The notes: generated from the sequence alone by a model not told the origin. Positions 46,429-61,506 are shown, counted from the first letter of the stretch. The stretch: DNA of 64,000 nt from Elephas maximus indicus (GCF_024166365.1 NC_064842.1:13797001-13861000), one strand, 5' to 3'. Translations and numbers: made by a program.

Positions 46429-46476
46429 ACAAATTTAAAAAAAAAAAAAAAAAATTTTTTTTTTTTTTACAAATTT
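46429..46476. repeat. A18T14 cassette between 8-bp direct repeats
   Basis: Acaaattt (46,429-46,436), then eighteen A, fourteen T, and acaaattt again (46,469-46,476). The structure resembles an insertion with target duplication, but with nothing inside except the two homopolymers. Confidence 0.9.
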
Positions 46477-46996
46477 TAAGAAATGAGGTTAAGAAGTAGA
46501 TCCCCAAATTAGGAAAGCTAAAGGCAAACAATTTATGCTCACGAAGTCTGACGAATTTGTGTACTGCTGCAGCAAAAACAAAACACCAAACTTTAAAAAG
46601 GTACCCAGAATCCTCCCAAAGGTGAAGACACACACACTTCCTTTTTCTGATGAATAAACACGGCATGTACCCAAGCAGCACTTAGTTCTGATGCACATAT
46701 GCTGGGTCCAGCGACAGGCGGCTGGCTAAGAAAGGAGAAATAACGCTGAGCCTGGCTGGAGAGAGCAAACGGCAACCTGCTCACCAATAAAAGCCAAAAG
46801 TGCTTTGTGGTCAGTATGTTCTTTCTTAATTCTTTATCGAAAACTCAACTCTGACTTTGGTGCCAACTCTCCTTCAGTTCACATCCAGAGATGCTAGAAA
46901 GGACAAGTATCAGAACAGTCTTAGGATTCCAGCAATACCTAATACAGCACCTTGCGCACGTACGGTACATATTTAATAACATCTTTAGTGACTTAA

Positions 46997-47158
46997 GAAC
47001 TCTCGTGGCATACTGGTTAAGACCTTGGCTGCTAGCCAAAAAGTCCGCAGTTTGCATCCACCAGCTGCTCCTTGGAAACCACATGGGGCAGTTCTACTCT
47101 GTCCTATAGGATTGCTATGAGTCAGAATCAACTCGATGGCAATGGGTTTGGCTTTTGG
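46997..47158 (+). mobile_element. tRNA-derived SINE with 12-bp target duplication
   Basis: The head gaactctcgtggcatactgg leads to the tail gctatgagtcagaatcaact. A perfect repeat ttagtgacttaa lies at 46,985-46,996 and 47,159-47,170. A third copy of the same 12-mer is nearby at about 47,198-47,209. Confidence 0.95.
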
Positions 47159-47170
47159 TTAGTGACTTAA

Positions 47171-49519
47171 ACTGCAGAGGCAAACAGGATACATTCTTTA
47201 GTGACTTAAATGTATGGCATAGTTAAATAGTAGGTTCCTGAGTATTTGCGTTATCATTCTGACCCATAACTTACATATACATAGTGTATACTCTTACCTT
47301 TGTAGCAAATATTACATTATTAAGTATTTAAAAAAAAGTGAATAAACACCTGACATTAAGCTTCAAGCTAAGTGTGGGAATGTAAGCACAGTAGTGTGCT
47401 CCAAGCAAGGGTTCAAAGTCAGGAGACCCGGCAGTGAGGACAGGAGCCGTGACCCCATGCAATCACCGGCCTTTCTCCCCACGCTCAGACATTATCCTCA
47501 TTTCCTCCCAGCAGGGTACGTTCAAGAATTTCATAAATTGTACATCTGCCAGTTGCTATTATTTGATAAAATGTAAATGTTCATCTAACACAGGTTCCAG
47601 ACATGGGAAATAAACATTCTGCGTGACCTCAGGCAAAACGATTTTTGTGCTTATTTTTTTTCCTCAGTTCTAAAACTAGACGGTTAGGCTGCAAGAACAC
47701 ATAACAGGGATTTACTACACGGAGCGTGGAAATGTGTGGACTTTCTAAGCTGTTGCTGAAGTGGGAAAGTCTGAGAACACTGCCCTATTGAGTCTCTCAA
47801 CCCAACAGGGGGGTGCTAAGCCACCTCATTAAACATGAGTCCTTGTCAGGTTCTTTAGTATCAGTCTTACCTTGACCTTGACTGTCACAGGGCATTTGGA
47901 TCTTCCCTATTTACATGTCACGTGCTGCCAGGAAATTCTACCTGAAACTCTCTACTCTTCCGTTTTCATCAAAAGATCAATTGTAAGAAATAAATTCAGA
48001 GAGAACTTCCTGAAGGACAATTCCTTTTTTTTTTCTTTTTGTGGTTTCTTCTTTTTGGATTGCGGTCAATACATATGCAACAAAATATTTGCCATTTCAA
48101 CACTCTTCACATGTACAGTTAGTGACATTATGTTTATTGTCCTGTTCAACCATTACCATTTCCAAATTTTTCTGTCATCTTTAACAGGAGCTCTGTGTTC
48201 CCTAGACAATGAGTGAAGGACAATTCTTTTATCCTTATCAACATCTAAATTCGACTCTAGGGTCAAGGTGGCCTTTCACAAAGCACTGCGTCCTCAATAA
48301 GGCATTTCTCTGACCTTTCACAAAATGGTCTTTTATGACTTGGCTTTGGGTTACGTCCTTAACTGTTAAGAGGGCAATCAGCCTCGGTCCTGAAGCGTTA
48401 TTACTGTGTTTATTAGAAGGACATTGTTAAAGACATTGTCCATTACAACTTATTGTTCTCTTTATGAAAACCCAGAGAAGAAATTACTGGGAGGAACTGT
48501 ATCAGGTTTCTATACATAGGGCAGGCTTTGTTAAAATGAACACAATAAATGAGGTGGGGGTACAAAGTATTTAAGAAAAACAATTTTAACCTGATATTAA
48601 TAGAAATTTAATAAAATTAAGAAAAAATAATAAGCCCCTCGAAGTAATAAATTAACCTCTGTATGTGTGTGGGAGGTCGATACAGGATACTTCCGGAAGA
48701 TTCAACAGCAACGTCAGTTTCCACTTAGCAGAAATAAGGGCTGAGGACTCTCTGGGTCACTAAAATCTAATTTCTAAGCTGATATGTGGCAATGTTTCTT
48801 AGAAAGAAATAAAATGAACGGTGAATTCTATTTACCCTCAAGTGAGGCAATTAGAAAAAATTCAAACGGCATATTTAAAAGCTTGTGAAACAAAACATAT
48901 AAGCATTTTGGAAAATCATTTATTAAAATGGTACTAGAATGTGGAATATTTAGAAGCTTTTGTATTAACCACTTTTTTCTTACTATTTATTTTCTCTTAA
49001 TAAAGGTTCTGATGGAAATCTCAAAAATTTGGTGACTACAGAAAGCTGTGCCACAGGAATTAGTGAAAAAAGGGAAATGGTCTCTGAAAAAGTCCTGGCC
49101 CATTTACACTATTATTTCTTGTAACTCTAATTATTACATGTTACAGAATAACCAGGTTCAAAAACTAATTGAGATGCACTGCTTTTCTTTTATTTCAATA
49201 ATTATAACCATTTTTAATCACACAAATCTATTGTTTGCCACGTAACAGAGTTTAAAATCAACCATGGTTCTTCCTTCAAATAGCTGACTGTAAAAAGTTA
49301 AAAGGGAAAAAAATTCACATAACCTTACTACCATAACATGGTAATTACCATTTTGCAATTTCCTTTGAACATATGCATAAGAACACACAACTCTGTATCC
49401 TGATTTTTCAAGATATGGTTTAGTCATCAGTAAAATGGGGATAATATTCACTTGAATATTTGAATGTTCAATTTCAAAGGGCTGTTTTAAGGCTCCCGCA
49501 CAGTCATACAAGTAAAGTA
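47171..49519. other. NVL intron, mainly unassigned
   Basis: AT-rich intron. A MIR-like remnant may lie at 47,615-47,690 (gcgtgacctcaggcaaaacg). An antisense L1 tail is at 48,003-48,215. No gene features are seen. Confidence 0.4.
48003..48215 (-). repeat. Old L1 3' end, minus strand
   Basis: A T-rich start is followed by ttgccatttcaacactcttc, accattaccatttccaaatt and gagctctgtgttccctagac, the same motif order as at 62,395-62,590. Confidence 0.7.
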
Positions 49520-51195
49520 AAAACAGTGCCTGGACCTGAACAGACATTTCACCGAAGAGGATATTCAAATGGCCATCAAACCCATGAAAAGATGCTCAAA
49601 CCCATTAGCCATCAGAGAGATGCAAATCAAAACCACAATGAGATATCATTTCACTCCCACTAGGACAGTTAAAAAAAAAAAAAAAAAGCTGGTGAGGATG
49701 TGGGGAAATTGGAACCCTTATCCATTGCTGGTAGAAGTCAAAACGGTACAGCCATTGTGGAAAATAGCGTGGCAGTTCCTCAAAAAACTAAAAATAGGAC
49801 TCCCATATGATCCAGCAAATAGGTATATACCCAAAAGGCTTGAAAGCAGAGACTCAAAAAAAGACTTGTACAACAATGTTCACTACAGCACTATTCACCA
49901 TAGCCAAGAGATGGAGACAAGTGCCCATCAACAGATAAACGGATAAACAAAATGTGGTACACACATACAGTGGAATACGACTCAGTCAGTAGGAGAAACA
50001 AAGTCTTGATACATGCTACAATAAGTATGGAGCTTGAAGACATTATCCTGAGTGAAATAAGACAACCACAAAAGGACAAATATTGAACGACCTCACTTAC
50101 ATAAAAAGATAAGAAAAGGCAAATTTATAGAGACCAAAGTTTACTAATGGTTACTGGGGTGGGAGGGAGGGGGAAAAGAGGGTTAAAGGTGATGGAAAAA
50201 TTGCATTAATTAAGGGTAGGGTGGCACAGCCAATTATTATAACTGCTGTCAAAAAGTTGTACACTTGTAAAAAGTTGAATTGGCAAAAGTTGTCTCATAG
50301 ATATATTTACAAAAAAAAAAAAAAAGCTGCTGAGGCTGCGTATGTACAACCAAACGCCTCTCGGGATTTGGTTCCTTGGTTTGGAGGTTTAGGGCCATGG
50401 CTTCATGCGACATCTCAGTTAATTGGCCTAATAATGTGTTTAGTGCTTCTGTTCTACTACTTTGTTGTATAGTGCCTGGGGTCTTAAAAGATTGCAAGTG
50501 GCCATCCAAGGCACACCAATTGGTCTCGATTCACCTGGAGCCACAGAGGAAGAAGGAGAGTCAGGAATAGGTGGAGGACATGGAATGTGTGACCAACTGC
50601 CTCCATGAACAACTGCCTCCTTTGCCATGAGACCAGAACTACGTGGTGACCAGATACCGTTACTGAACGTTCTGAGCAGATTCCACAGAAGAATCTTGAC
50701 CTAAAGGGGGAAAATGTAGAACGGAATTTCAAATTCTCATGGACTCTAGACTTTCTGGAGCTATGGAGGGTGGATGAAACCCTGAAACCACTACCCAGAG
50801 ATAATTTTAAACCTTAAACCAAAAATACCCCTGAAGTCATCTTAAAACTAAATAAATAGCTTAACTAGTAAAAAAAAAAGGTCTGCCTTGAGCATTATGC
50901 TCTTTTAAGAACTATCTAAACCACAAACCAAACTCATTGCTGTAGAGTTCATTTTGACTCAAGAACTACCTATGTGAAGAAACTGACAAGAGCAACTCTA
51001 AAGATTAGATAGGAACCCTAGCGAGCAGTGAGTTTATGTTAATAGGGAAAGTACAACTCCAAAAGGAAGGGTGGGAACGTTTGCCCAACTTGAAGAATGT
51101 AATCAATATCACTTAATTGTACATGTACAAACTGGTGAATTGGTGTATATTTTGCTGTGTATATTCTCAGCAACAACAACAAAATACACAAAATT
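49520..51195 (+). repeat. Old L1: ORF2 end plus 3' UTR
   Basis: It contains acagacatttcaccgaagag and aaccattagccatcagagag-type ORF2 C-terminal sequence, ggaatacgactcagtcagta, and a G-rich tract (gtgggagggagggggaaaag). The long 3' UTR has ttggtctcgattcacctgga and gagtttatgttaatagggaa, and ends cagcaacaacaac. A small SINE relic lies at 50,922-50,962. Confidence 0.8.
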
Positions 51196-51248
51196 GAGAA
51201 AAAGAAAATTAGTGCCTGCACACAGTAAGTGCTTAATAAACGTTAGCT

Positions 51249-51390
51249 ATTGACACAGTGGCTGCAACAACGGGCTCAAACACAGCGAGGACTGTGAAGA
51301 TGCTGCAGGACCGGGCAGCATTTTGTTCTATTGTGTGTGGCTATGAGTCGGAACCAACTCAACAGCACCTAACAACACATTATTATTATT
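51249..51390 (+). mobile_element. RTE 3'-terminal fragment
   Basis: It starts attgacacagtggctgcaac and ends ctatgagtcggaaccaactc with cacctaacaacaca. Only the last 140 bases of the element are present. Confidence 0.92.
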
Positions 51391-52236
51391 ACTTTTTTAA
51401 TTAATTTATTGTGCTTTAAGTGAAAGTTTACAAATCAAGTCAGTCTCTCATACAAAAAGTTATACACACCTTGCTGTGTACTCCTAGCTGCTCTCCTCCT
51501 GATAAGACAGCACATTCCTCCTGTCACCCTGTGTTCCCGTGTCCATTCAGCCAGCTCCTGTCCCCCTCTACCTTCTCATCTCCCCTCCATACAGGAGCTG
51601 CCCACATAGTCTCCAGTGTCTACTTCAGCCAAGAAGCTCACTCCTCACCAGAATCATTATCTATCTTTTTTTAGTCCAGTCCAATCCCTGTCTGGGGAGC
51701 TGGCTTTGGGAACGGTTCCAATCTTGGTTTAACAAAGGGTCTGGGGACCATGCCTTCCAGGGTCCCTCTAGTCTCGGTCAGACCTTTAAGCCTAGTCTTT
51801 TTACGAGGATTTGAGATCTGCATCCCACTGTTCTCCTGCTCCATCAGGGGTTCTCTGTTGTGTCCCCTGTCAGGGCAGTGATCAGTGGTAGCCAGGTACT
51901 ATCTAGTTCTCAGGCTGATGGAATCTCTGGTTTATGTGGCCCTTTCTGTCTCCTGGGCTCATAGTTACCTTGTGTCTTTGGTGTTCTTCATTCTCCTTTG
52001 CTCCAGCTGGGTTGAAACCAATTGATGTATCTTAGATGGCTGCTTGCTAGCGTTTAAGACCCCAGACACCTCTCACCAAAGTGGGATGCAGAACATTGTC
52101 TTAATACATTTTGTTATGCCAATTGACCTAGATGTCCCCTGAAACCACGGTCCCCAGACCCCCGTCCCTGCTACTCTGGCCTTCCAAACATTTTGTTGTA
52201 TTCAGGAAACTTCTTTGCTTTTGGTTTAGTCCAGTT
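51391..52236 (-). mobile_element. L1 3' end, minus strand
   Basis: On the plus strand it starts with the inverted tail (aattaatttattgtgcttta), then gaaagtttacaaatcaagtc, and runs through motifs that are the reverse complement of the 37.6-kb L1 tail (caggggttctctgttgtgtc near 51,845) up to ttttggtttagtccagttga. Intermediate divergence. Confidence 0.88.
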
Positions 52237-52664
52237 GACAACACAACGTTTTTATATCAAATATTCTTAGCTCATAAAAATTTAATGGAAAAGACTGGAT
52301 AATGCTTCTAGGTGAGGTGTTAATCTTATGTTTTAGTCTTATGGGACATGTCTTCAAAAATATTTGATTCTGACAATATTAGGTCTTTTAGTGGGATTTT
52401 TACCACCACTTAAAAGACTATAGATTAGCTCAAAGTATTTCGTGACATCAAATATCCTTTATGGCTTTTTGAGATAAGGGTAAGTTTTAATGACATTTAT
52501 AGGCAAGAAACGGAAGTTAAGAAAAAGAACCCACTTTTCTGAGGGGAATTTTAGTGACAGGTTTCTTGTTACCACACCAGAAATGTTACCAGAAAGAGAT
52601 ATTATATAAAAAAGTAGTATGTCACTGACTCATTCCACTTTTAAGAAGCCGAGACTCCAAAACG

Positions 52665-52840
52665 AGCCCTGGGTGGTGCAAACGATTAACACACTTGGGT
52701 GCTAACCGAGAGGTTAGCAATTCTAGTCTACTCAGGGGTGCCCCTTGAAAGTCTGGCCTGGAGATCTACTTCCAAAAATATCAGCCATTGACAACTTCGT
52801 GGATGGGAATCAGCTTTATGCTGGAGATCAAGTATATTTC
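52665..52840 (+). mobile_element. Second-type afrotherian SINE
   Basis: The head gagccctgggtggtgcaaac is followed by cttgggtgctaaccgagagg and gcctggagatctacttccaa, then aatatcagccattgacaact. The last module is shared with AfroSINEs and with the RTE 5' end, so the element is a mosaic. 52,237-52,664 is unassigned. Confidence 0.82.
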
Positions 52841-52894
52841 CGCTTTCTTTCTTCCTTTCTCTCTCTTTCCCTCCCTCCCCGTCCCCCCAATCTA

Positions 52895-53395
52895 ACCACC
52901 TGGAGCTAGGTGCAAGCTCACAAGCTGAAGGAGCTCCCTGCTTGGGACCGTTAATTCGCTGGAACAGCTCACAGAACTTACAGAACTCACTAAGCTTACA
53001 ACTTCCAATTTTATTATAGCAAAAGGATATAAATCAGAAACGTGATAAAGTAGAGATGCTTGGAAGAGGACGGTTCCCAATGCAGAGCCGCCTTGTCTCA
53101 GAGAGGGCACACCTCACCCTCCCCTCTGCCAACCGGGAAGCTCACTGAGCGTTAGGGTTCCAGGCTTTATTGGCCAGTCTCGCACAGTTGGCAAACTCAT
53201 GCCTCCTGAGGCTAGTCGCTATAGGCCTCCCAGGTGAGTCTGGCCAGCCCCCACTCACCAGCACAAATTCTCAAGTGTGGCCTGAAGTCTCACACCAAGG
53301 CACCCAATTACTCCAAGAGCTAGTTCACGTAAACAAAGGACAACTGCCACCTTATTTTGAGAAAAGCTAGGTCCTCTACCCTACACCTATGGAGC
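52895..53395. repeat. Probable ERV-type LTR relic
   Basis: The motifs gctggaacagctcacagaac and tccaattttattatagcaaa-type sequence, followed by gttagggttccaggctttat, recall an old ERV LTR (MER21-like from memory). No retroviral genes adjoin it. Orientation is not determined. Confidence 0.5.
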
Positions 53396-53452
53396 ATAGT
53401 TCTACTCTGACACACACGGGTTACCAGGAGTCAGAATCGACTCGACTGGTGA
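53396..53452 (+). repeat. SINE 3' tail fragment
   Basis: Only the tail remains: agttctactctgacacacac and ggagtcagaatcgactcgac. Confidence 0.75.
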
Positions 53453-53582
53453 AAGACCCGAAAGATACTAAGATACTCGGACAGGCAAATCTTGTCAGAG
53501 ACTTCTAGGTCCAAGACTGAAGAATTTCTATCACAATCTCCCCATAATATTCCAGGTACGAATAGAAAAAACAGGAAACTAC

Positions 53583-53632
53583 GTGGCTATGAGTTGGAAC
53601 CGACTAGACAGCACCTAACAACAAGAACAACA
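53583..53632 (+). repeat. RTE-type tail fragment
   Basis: The sequence ggctatgagttggaaccgac and agcacctaacaacaagaaca is the 3' end of an RTE, with nothing else of the element visible. Confidence 0.8.
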
Positions 53633-55339
53633 CATACAAAACAATCTGGAAAACTAGTCAAAAGCCAGCAAACTCTGGAACAGAAGGGGAAGACATTAAA
53701 AACGCCAATTTCACTTTCTGTTGACTCACAAAGAATATATACGGCTGGGGGTATGACTTACAGACTCTCCCCCTGGAGGGAAGAGATCAGATAAGGAGGG
53801 GAAACCGGCGGAGCAAGCAGCTCTCCTCAGGGCGCAGGCAGGCGGTGCGGGCAGATGAGGGCAGGATGCAAGGCTGAATGCACGTCCCGCGCCTCCTCAG
53901 CTGGGCTAAAAGGAGACTCCAAGTCTGAGACGATGACGTGCCATCATTTAGGCAAAAACACATTCCAAAGTCAGAGACTAAATCACCCAAAGCCCTGCTT
54001 TGCCTTTGGCACAGACAGATGCCGAGAGCTGACGGTACAACACCTCAACCACAATCCTACAAAGGTTGCTTCTGGGGACAAACAGATTTTTCTAGCAAAA
54101 TGTCCATTTTCTTTGTTCTGTATTCACACCTTGGGGCATGGAGGCTGCAGGACCTTTCTATTTCCAGGCTCTTCCCCCTTTACCTCACCCTCAAGGTAGA
54201 AAATCAGGAACTACAGAAAACTATAAAGCAACTGAGAAAGAGGAACGCAGCCCCCAACGTCCAGGCGCAGGCCTGACACTACCAGCTTGGCCTCGGTGTC
54301 GCTGACCATGATGTCTTCCTGTTAGACATAAACAATTTCACAGAACACCCACATCAGACAAGGCCAGCCTGCGACCACAACGGATCACGACAAAAACGAG
54401 GCCACTCCGTAATTATGTCTGAACACAAAACGGGAACATTATCTGGGCCACAAAAATGACCAGACATCCCCTGTCCTGGCTAATGTAAGCGACTGCTGCT
54501 GCTTTACCCATGATAGCTTTAGCCTCAGTCTACTATTCTCTCCTCTAGACAAGGTTTCAGATACCCAATCACAGAATTATCCCTGCTTCCTTAAACCCTT
54601 CCCAAAATCTAACACAAACTCAAATTGTGTACCTAAGTCCTTTTTAACACCCTCTTACTGAGGCACCCCACAGTTCTCCCTCACTGCAGAGTAATAAGCC
54701 CAACTTGGTCAACTACAGGCGTGCTCCTGGTCAACTACAGGCGTGCTCCTGGTCTTTGGCTGGAGGACTGACAAACTAGAAAACAAAATGACCTGTACTC
54801 CTGTTCCCCAGAGGCAGGCACTGTGTGTCATACTTTCTTCTTGACTCTTTTCTTCACTATTTCTTTGTGTGGTTGAAACCTCTAGGCTATTCAGTAGCCT
54901 TCTTTTATCTCCCCTTCTCAGGAATAAATTAATATGTGGTTGTTGCATAAACGTTTACATTATCTTCTTATCTAGAAGGCACACTCTTTATCGGAAGGAG
55001 TTATGTCTTATATTCTTGGGCTCCCCACAGTATACACAAAATCAGGTATACACTTCATTCACAATAAATATCTGTTGACTGACTATAAGATCATTTGCTT
55101 TAGGTTAATATTCTATTATTTTCTTAATCATTTTATCTTTGAAGTGGGGTATTTTGAACACTGCCCCCCTTGGTTTGAGAGCTAATATTTTGCCCAAGCT
55201 GAGAATTCATCCTTTTTCTTTACCCCCAACTCTATAGTTAACCCACTGTCCTGTTAATCAAAGCCATCCAGCAGCTCCCTTATCTACGTCCTCTTTGCTA
55301 GTCCCCTGATACTGCCTTCATCTTACAGCTTTTAGTTTC
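53633..55339. other. NVL intron, unassigned, with a GC-rich patch
   Basis: 53,790-53,960 is CpG-containing and GC-rich. 54,190-54,320 has a plus-strand frame reading VENQELQKTIKQLRKRNAAP, a short coiled-coil-like stretch ending in a stop at 54,274-54,276. It lacks splice sites that I can support. I cannot assign it to a gene; it may be a decayed retrocopy or chance. Confidence 0.3.
54707..54754. repeat. Tandem duplication, 22-bp unit
   Basis: The unit ggtcaactacaggcgtgctc + ct occurs twice without differences, and the first bases of a third copy follow. Confidence 0.95.
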
Positions 55340-55700
55340 ACCTTCCTCCAGGCTATCTTCATCATCGCTATCAGTGGGATCTCTTTAAACCACAAAGCTG
55401 ATCCGGTCTTCCTCCAGGCTCAGAATTTTTCAATGGCTCCCTGTTACCTGCGGGATAAAATCTACCTTCCCATGCATGGTATAGGAGGCCCTGTCTGACC
55501 TGACGTCTGCTGATCCAAAAGCCTGGACACGCCCCCACCAAGAGTTGACATTTCAGCAGCACTGAACATGCATGCTTTCTTGAGCCAGTGCCCTACACGT
55601 TGGCTACAGTATCCACCCCTTGCTCCTCTGCCAAGCAAACTCTGCCTCTACGAAGACTTTCCTGGCTTCTCCAGGCAGACTTAAGGAAAGGCAGACCCAC
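55340..55700 (+). repeat. L2 LINE 3' fragment
   Basis: The order caatggctccctgttacctg, ggaggccctgtctgacctga, tctgctgatcc and tggcttctccaggcag matches the L2 3' region. Ancient and diverged. Confidence 0.7.
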
Positions 55701-58143
<2,443 letters not shown>

Positions 58144-58563
58144 TTAAGCCTAATAATTCCCAACAATTCCTCCACCATTCCAGAGAGACTTCGTATAGCT
58201 TGCAATGGTAAGACCATGGTTCATTTACAGGGGGTACTGAACAATAATGAGATTCGTGTTTTCTAACACATATTACAGGGTTCCTAAGGCTTAACCGTTA
58301 ATTTACTCTTCCATAAAGAGCCAGAATTAGTCATTTTTAGCTGAAATTCTGCATTTATTAATGCTCTTTAGTCACCTTGGGGAGGCTAGATACTTATTCA
58401 ATGACTTTTCCTGAAGTTCAACACACTGTTGGGATTCCTCTTGGGATACAAGGATATAATATAAACTTGGAAATAACGAAAAAAGATTGCTACAGGACAC
58501 TTTCAGTATCATGCTACAACACGGTCCAACAAGCTTGTCTGAGGGTCCCCTGACTCTACAGGG

Positions 58564-58951
58564 CAGAAGTTCTCAAGCGTTCTGGTCTCAGGATCCCTTT
58601 ATATTCTTCGAAATTACTGAGAACCCCCAAAAGCCTTTGTTTTTGTAGATTACAGCTACCATATTAGAAATTAAAACAGAAAGTGTAAAAATATTTAATT
58701 CATTTTTAAAATAACATAAATAATACATTATGTATTAACATGAGTCACCTATTTTGTGAAAAATAGTGTTCTAAAACAAAAACAATTGGCGAGAAGAGTG
58801 GCATTGTTTTATATTTTGAAATGTCAACACCATGAAAGAAGGCAATAACATTCTTTAGCTTTATTCCGAAAACTGTTTTGACCTCACAGATCCCTTGAAA
58901 ATGTTCTCAGGGCCCCCAGCAGTCTGTGGACCACACTTTGAGAATCGCTGC
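58564..58951. mobile_element. Non-autonomous hAT-type DNA transposon (MER-like)
   Basis: The left end cagaagttctcaagc and the right end ctttgagaatcgctg are related inverted termini (CAG-n-x-TTCTCAAAG type) of the hAT-Charlie group. The inside is AT-rich with no transposase. Typical of old mammalian MITE-like copies. Subfamily not determined; no clear 8-bp target duplication. Confidence 0.65.
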
Positions 58952-60118
58952 CTTCAACACTAAGACGCATCTGCTCAGGGAAAGAGAGACAGCAATAGCC
59001 CCAGGCAAACAGCATCCTGAGGCTGGTGAAGAGCGGAAGACAGGGCGGTGTGTGCTGAGAGCCCTATCACCACCAGATCTCGAAGCAAACCAATATAACA
59101 GGTCTACCACTAGCACTTCTTAGTTCTCCAAATTGGGAGGGAGAGGGACACGGTGGGTATCGAGTTTATGGGAGGGCAGTGTTACAAGTTATTTTATATC
59201 AAATCCAGGTTTATGGAGAAATACATGAGCACAAATTCAAGTATTTTAATTAACACAATAGTAGTATTTACTAGCTTAATTTTCAACAGTGTGTTATTTA
59301 TTAGGTTATATTATTCGAAATGATAAATTCAACTAATATGTAGTTTTCTAAACACCTTAAAATCTATTTAAAATTGAAAACAAACTACACAGTATTGATA
59401 CTGTAGCATCGGTTATTTCTTTAATACAAAAAAGTTTTTTTGAGAATATCAAAATTGTTCTCTCACGCACTCTTTTCCCTTCTACTGGGAAATTACGTCA
59501 CTACTACAGTCACATGCTCTAGTTTACCCAATGTGACTGACTTTCTAATTTCACTGCATATCAAATACTCTAAAATAAAAAGGCTATTTCAGCATATAAC
59601 TACAAAATCCACTGCAAAACAAACAACTCTAGGCAGTAAGGGGTTCTAACTGCTATAATGTGTCAGGAACACGAAAGGTCCCAATGTTTCAACTAGCCTT
59701 CAAACTATGAGCGGGTAATTAACACTCCTGAGGGAAAACGCCAGTACAGCAGTATGACGCGGGACAGGCAAAAAGAAACACACTCTGCCCAGTGACTCAA
59801 ATCTAACTAATTCATTTGCTGGAGTCACGGGTCCCTCCTCTTGAAAGACACTCTGACAAGTATAATCAGCAAGTTACTCCCCACCCAATGCCTGGACTTG
59901 TCTGAACTATACACTTGATGATGTTTGTCGCTTTAGCAGATACCCTGCACTTGTTTTCAAATTTCTAATTCTTTCACCCACCAAAAGGCAGTAAAGCCCC
60001 TGCGCCCTGCTACCCACCATGCCACATACTCTCAGCTGGCTCGGAGTCAGCAATAAAGAAAGTATGTATTCACTTACACTTCTCCACTAACGTTGCTGTT
60101 TTTTATCTTCTTCAGCCT
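58952..60118. other. NVL intron, unassigned
   Basis: AT-rich DNA without a gene or a recognised repeat. Confidence 0.4.
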
Positions 60119-60320
60119 TAGCAGGGTGGAGTGGTAAAAGCAGAGGCTTTCAACGCAGACAGACCTGGGCCTGAATTCCTATTCTGCCATTTACTAACAA
60201 TGTAACCCTGAGCAGGTTTCTTGATACTTTTAAAAGCTCATTTTTCCCCAACTGTAAAATAGGGATAGTAATACGTTTGTTGTGAAGATTAATAGTTTAT
60301 GTAAAGCACCTCACTCAATA
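60119..60320 (+). repeat. MIR element
   Basis: The tRNA-like part gtggagtggtaaaagcagag, the core gacctgggcctgaattccta, ctgccatttactaacaatgt, aactgtaaaatagggatagt, and the end gtaaagcacctcactcaat follow MIR from 5' to 3'. The most complete MIR here. Confidence 0.85.
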
Positions 60321-60429
60321 ATTTTTGGTTCTTTGGTTAGAGTTTTTGCCTTTCAGAATAAACAGGTTCCGTTCATAATTATTAAGAGAATATAATACAG
60401 TCTTCTAAAAATGAGTCTCAATTTTTTTC

Positions 60430-61175
60430 TTGGGAGTTTTAAAAAATTATAATCAGCTTTACTGAGGTATAACTGATGTACACTAAACTGCATATATTTA
60501 CAGTGTACAGTTTGATACAGTTTGTAGACACCTGTGAACCCATCACCATATTAAGATAGTGAACATAACTGTCACCCCCAAGAGTGTCCTCATGCCCTCT
60601 TCTCCTGCTTTTCCCTGACCCTCTTTCAATCCTAAGTAGACACCGATTTGCTTTCTGTCACTATATATGAGTTTGTATTTTCTAGAATTTTATGTAAATG
60701 GAATCATACAGTATGTGCTGTTTTGTCTGCCTTTTTTCACTCCACGTAACTATCCTGAGACTCATCCATGTTGTTGTGTGCACGACCACTTCACCCTTTT
60801 TTGTTGCTGAGTAGTGTTCCATTCTGTGGGTACGCCACAACTGTCCTCCCGTTCATCTGCTGATAAGCGTTTGCTTTATGAACTTACAGCTTTAGGTTTT
60901 CATAGGTCTTTGGATCCATTTGAAGTTAACGTCTGCACATGGTATGAGGTATGGATTGAAGTTCATTTTCTTTGTCTGTGACTATCCAATTGTTCCAGCA
61001 GCACCATTTTTGAAAAGGCTATTTTTCTTTACTCCATCGCCATTATGCTTTTATAAAAAAATCAATTGTCCGCATATGTGTGGGAATGTTTCTGGATTCC
61101 ACTCTGTTCCACATGTCTCTTTTTATGCTAATATCGTGCTGTGGAAACATCTTGACTTTAATACACAAACACACA
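60430..61175 (-). repeat. Old L1 fragments, minus strand
   Basis: An antisense L1 3' end (ctttactgaggtataactga, catcaccatattaagatagt) is followed after about 60,890 by antisense ORF2 sequence (gaagttaacgtctgcacatg, ttccagcagcaccatttttg). Decayed. Confidence 0.75.
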
Positions 61176-61506
61176 TCTCAAAGCCGGATCTACACGTCCC
61201 AAGATAAACTTGATTAGAATTACAAAGCATTCTTAGCTTGGGACTTTCATAATCACTTAATATCCTTAATTGACGAAGACCACATTTAGTATTACTCAGT
61301 TTATTATTTTTTAAGATATTTACTTTTTTTACTTATGGTTAAAAAAAAGCATCCTAAGCACTTTATACAAATTTTAGTATTAGACGATGTAAGATACGCT
61401 GCACCCAAGGCTCCTGCAAAGCTCTGTCACAGGTCATTTCTCACAGGAAAGCGAGTGCTGTCTGCCTAGAACTCACACGGCTCTAATCTGCCTTTTCCAC
61501 TTCATC

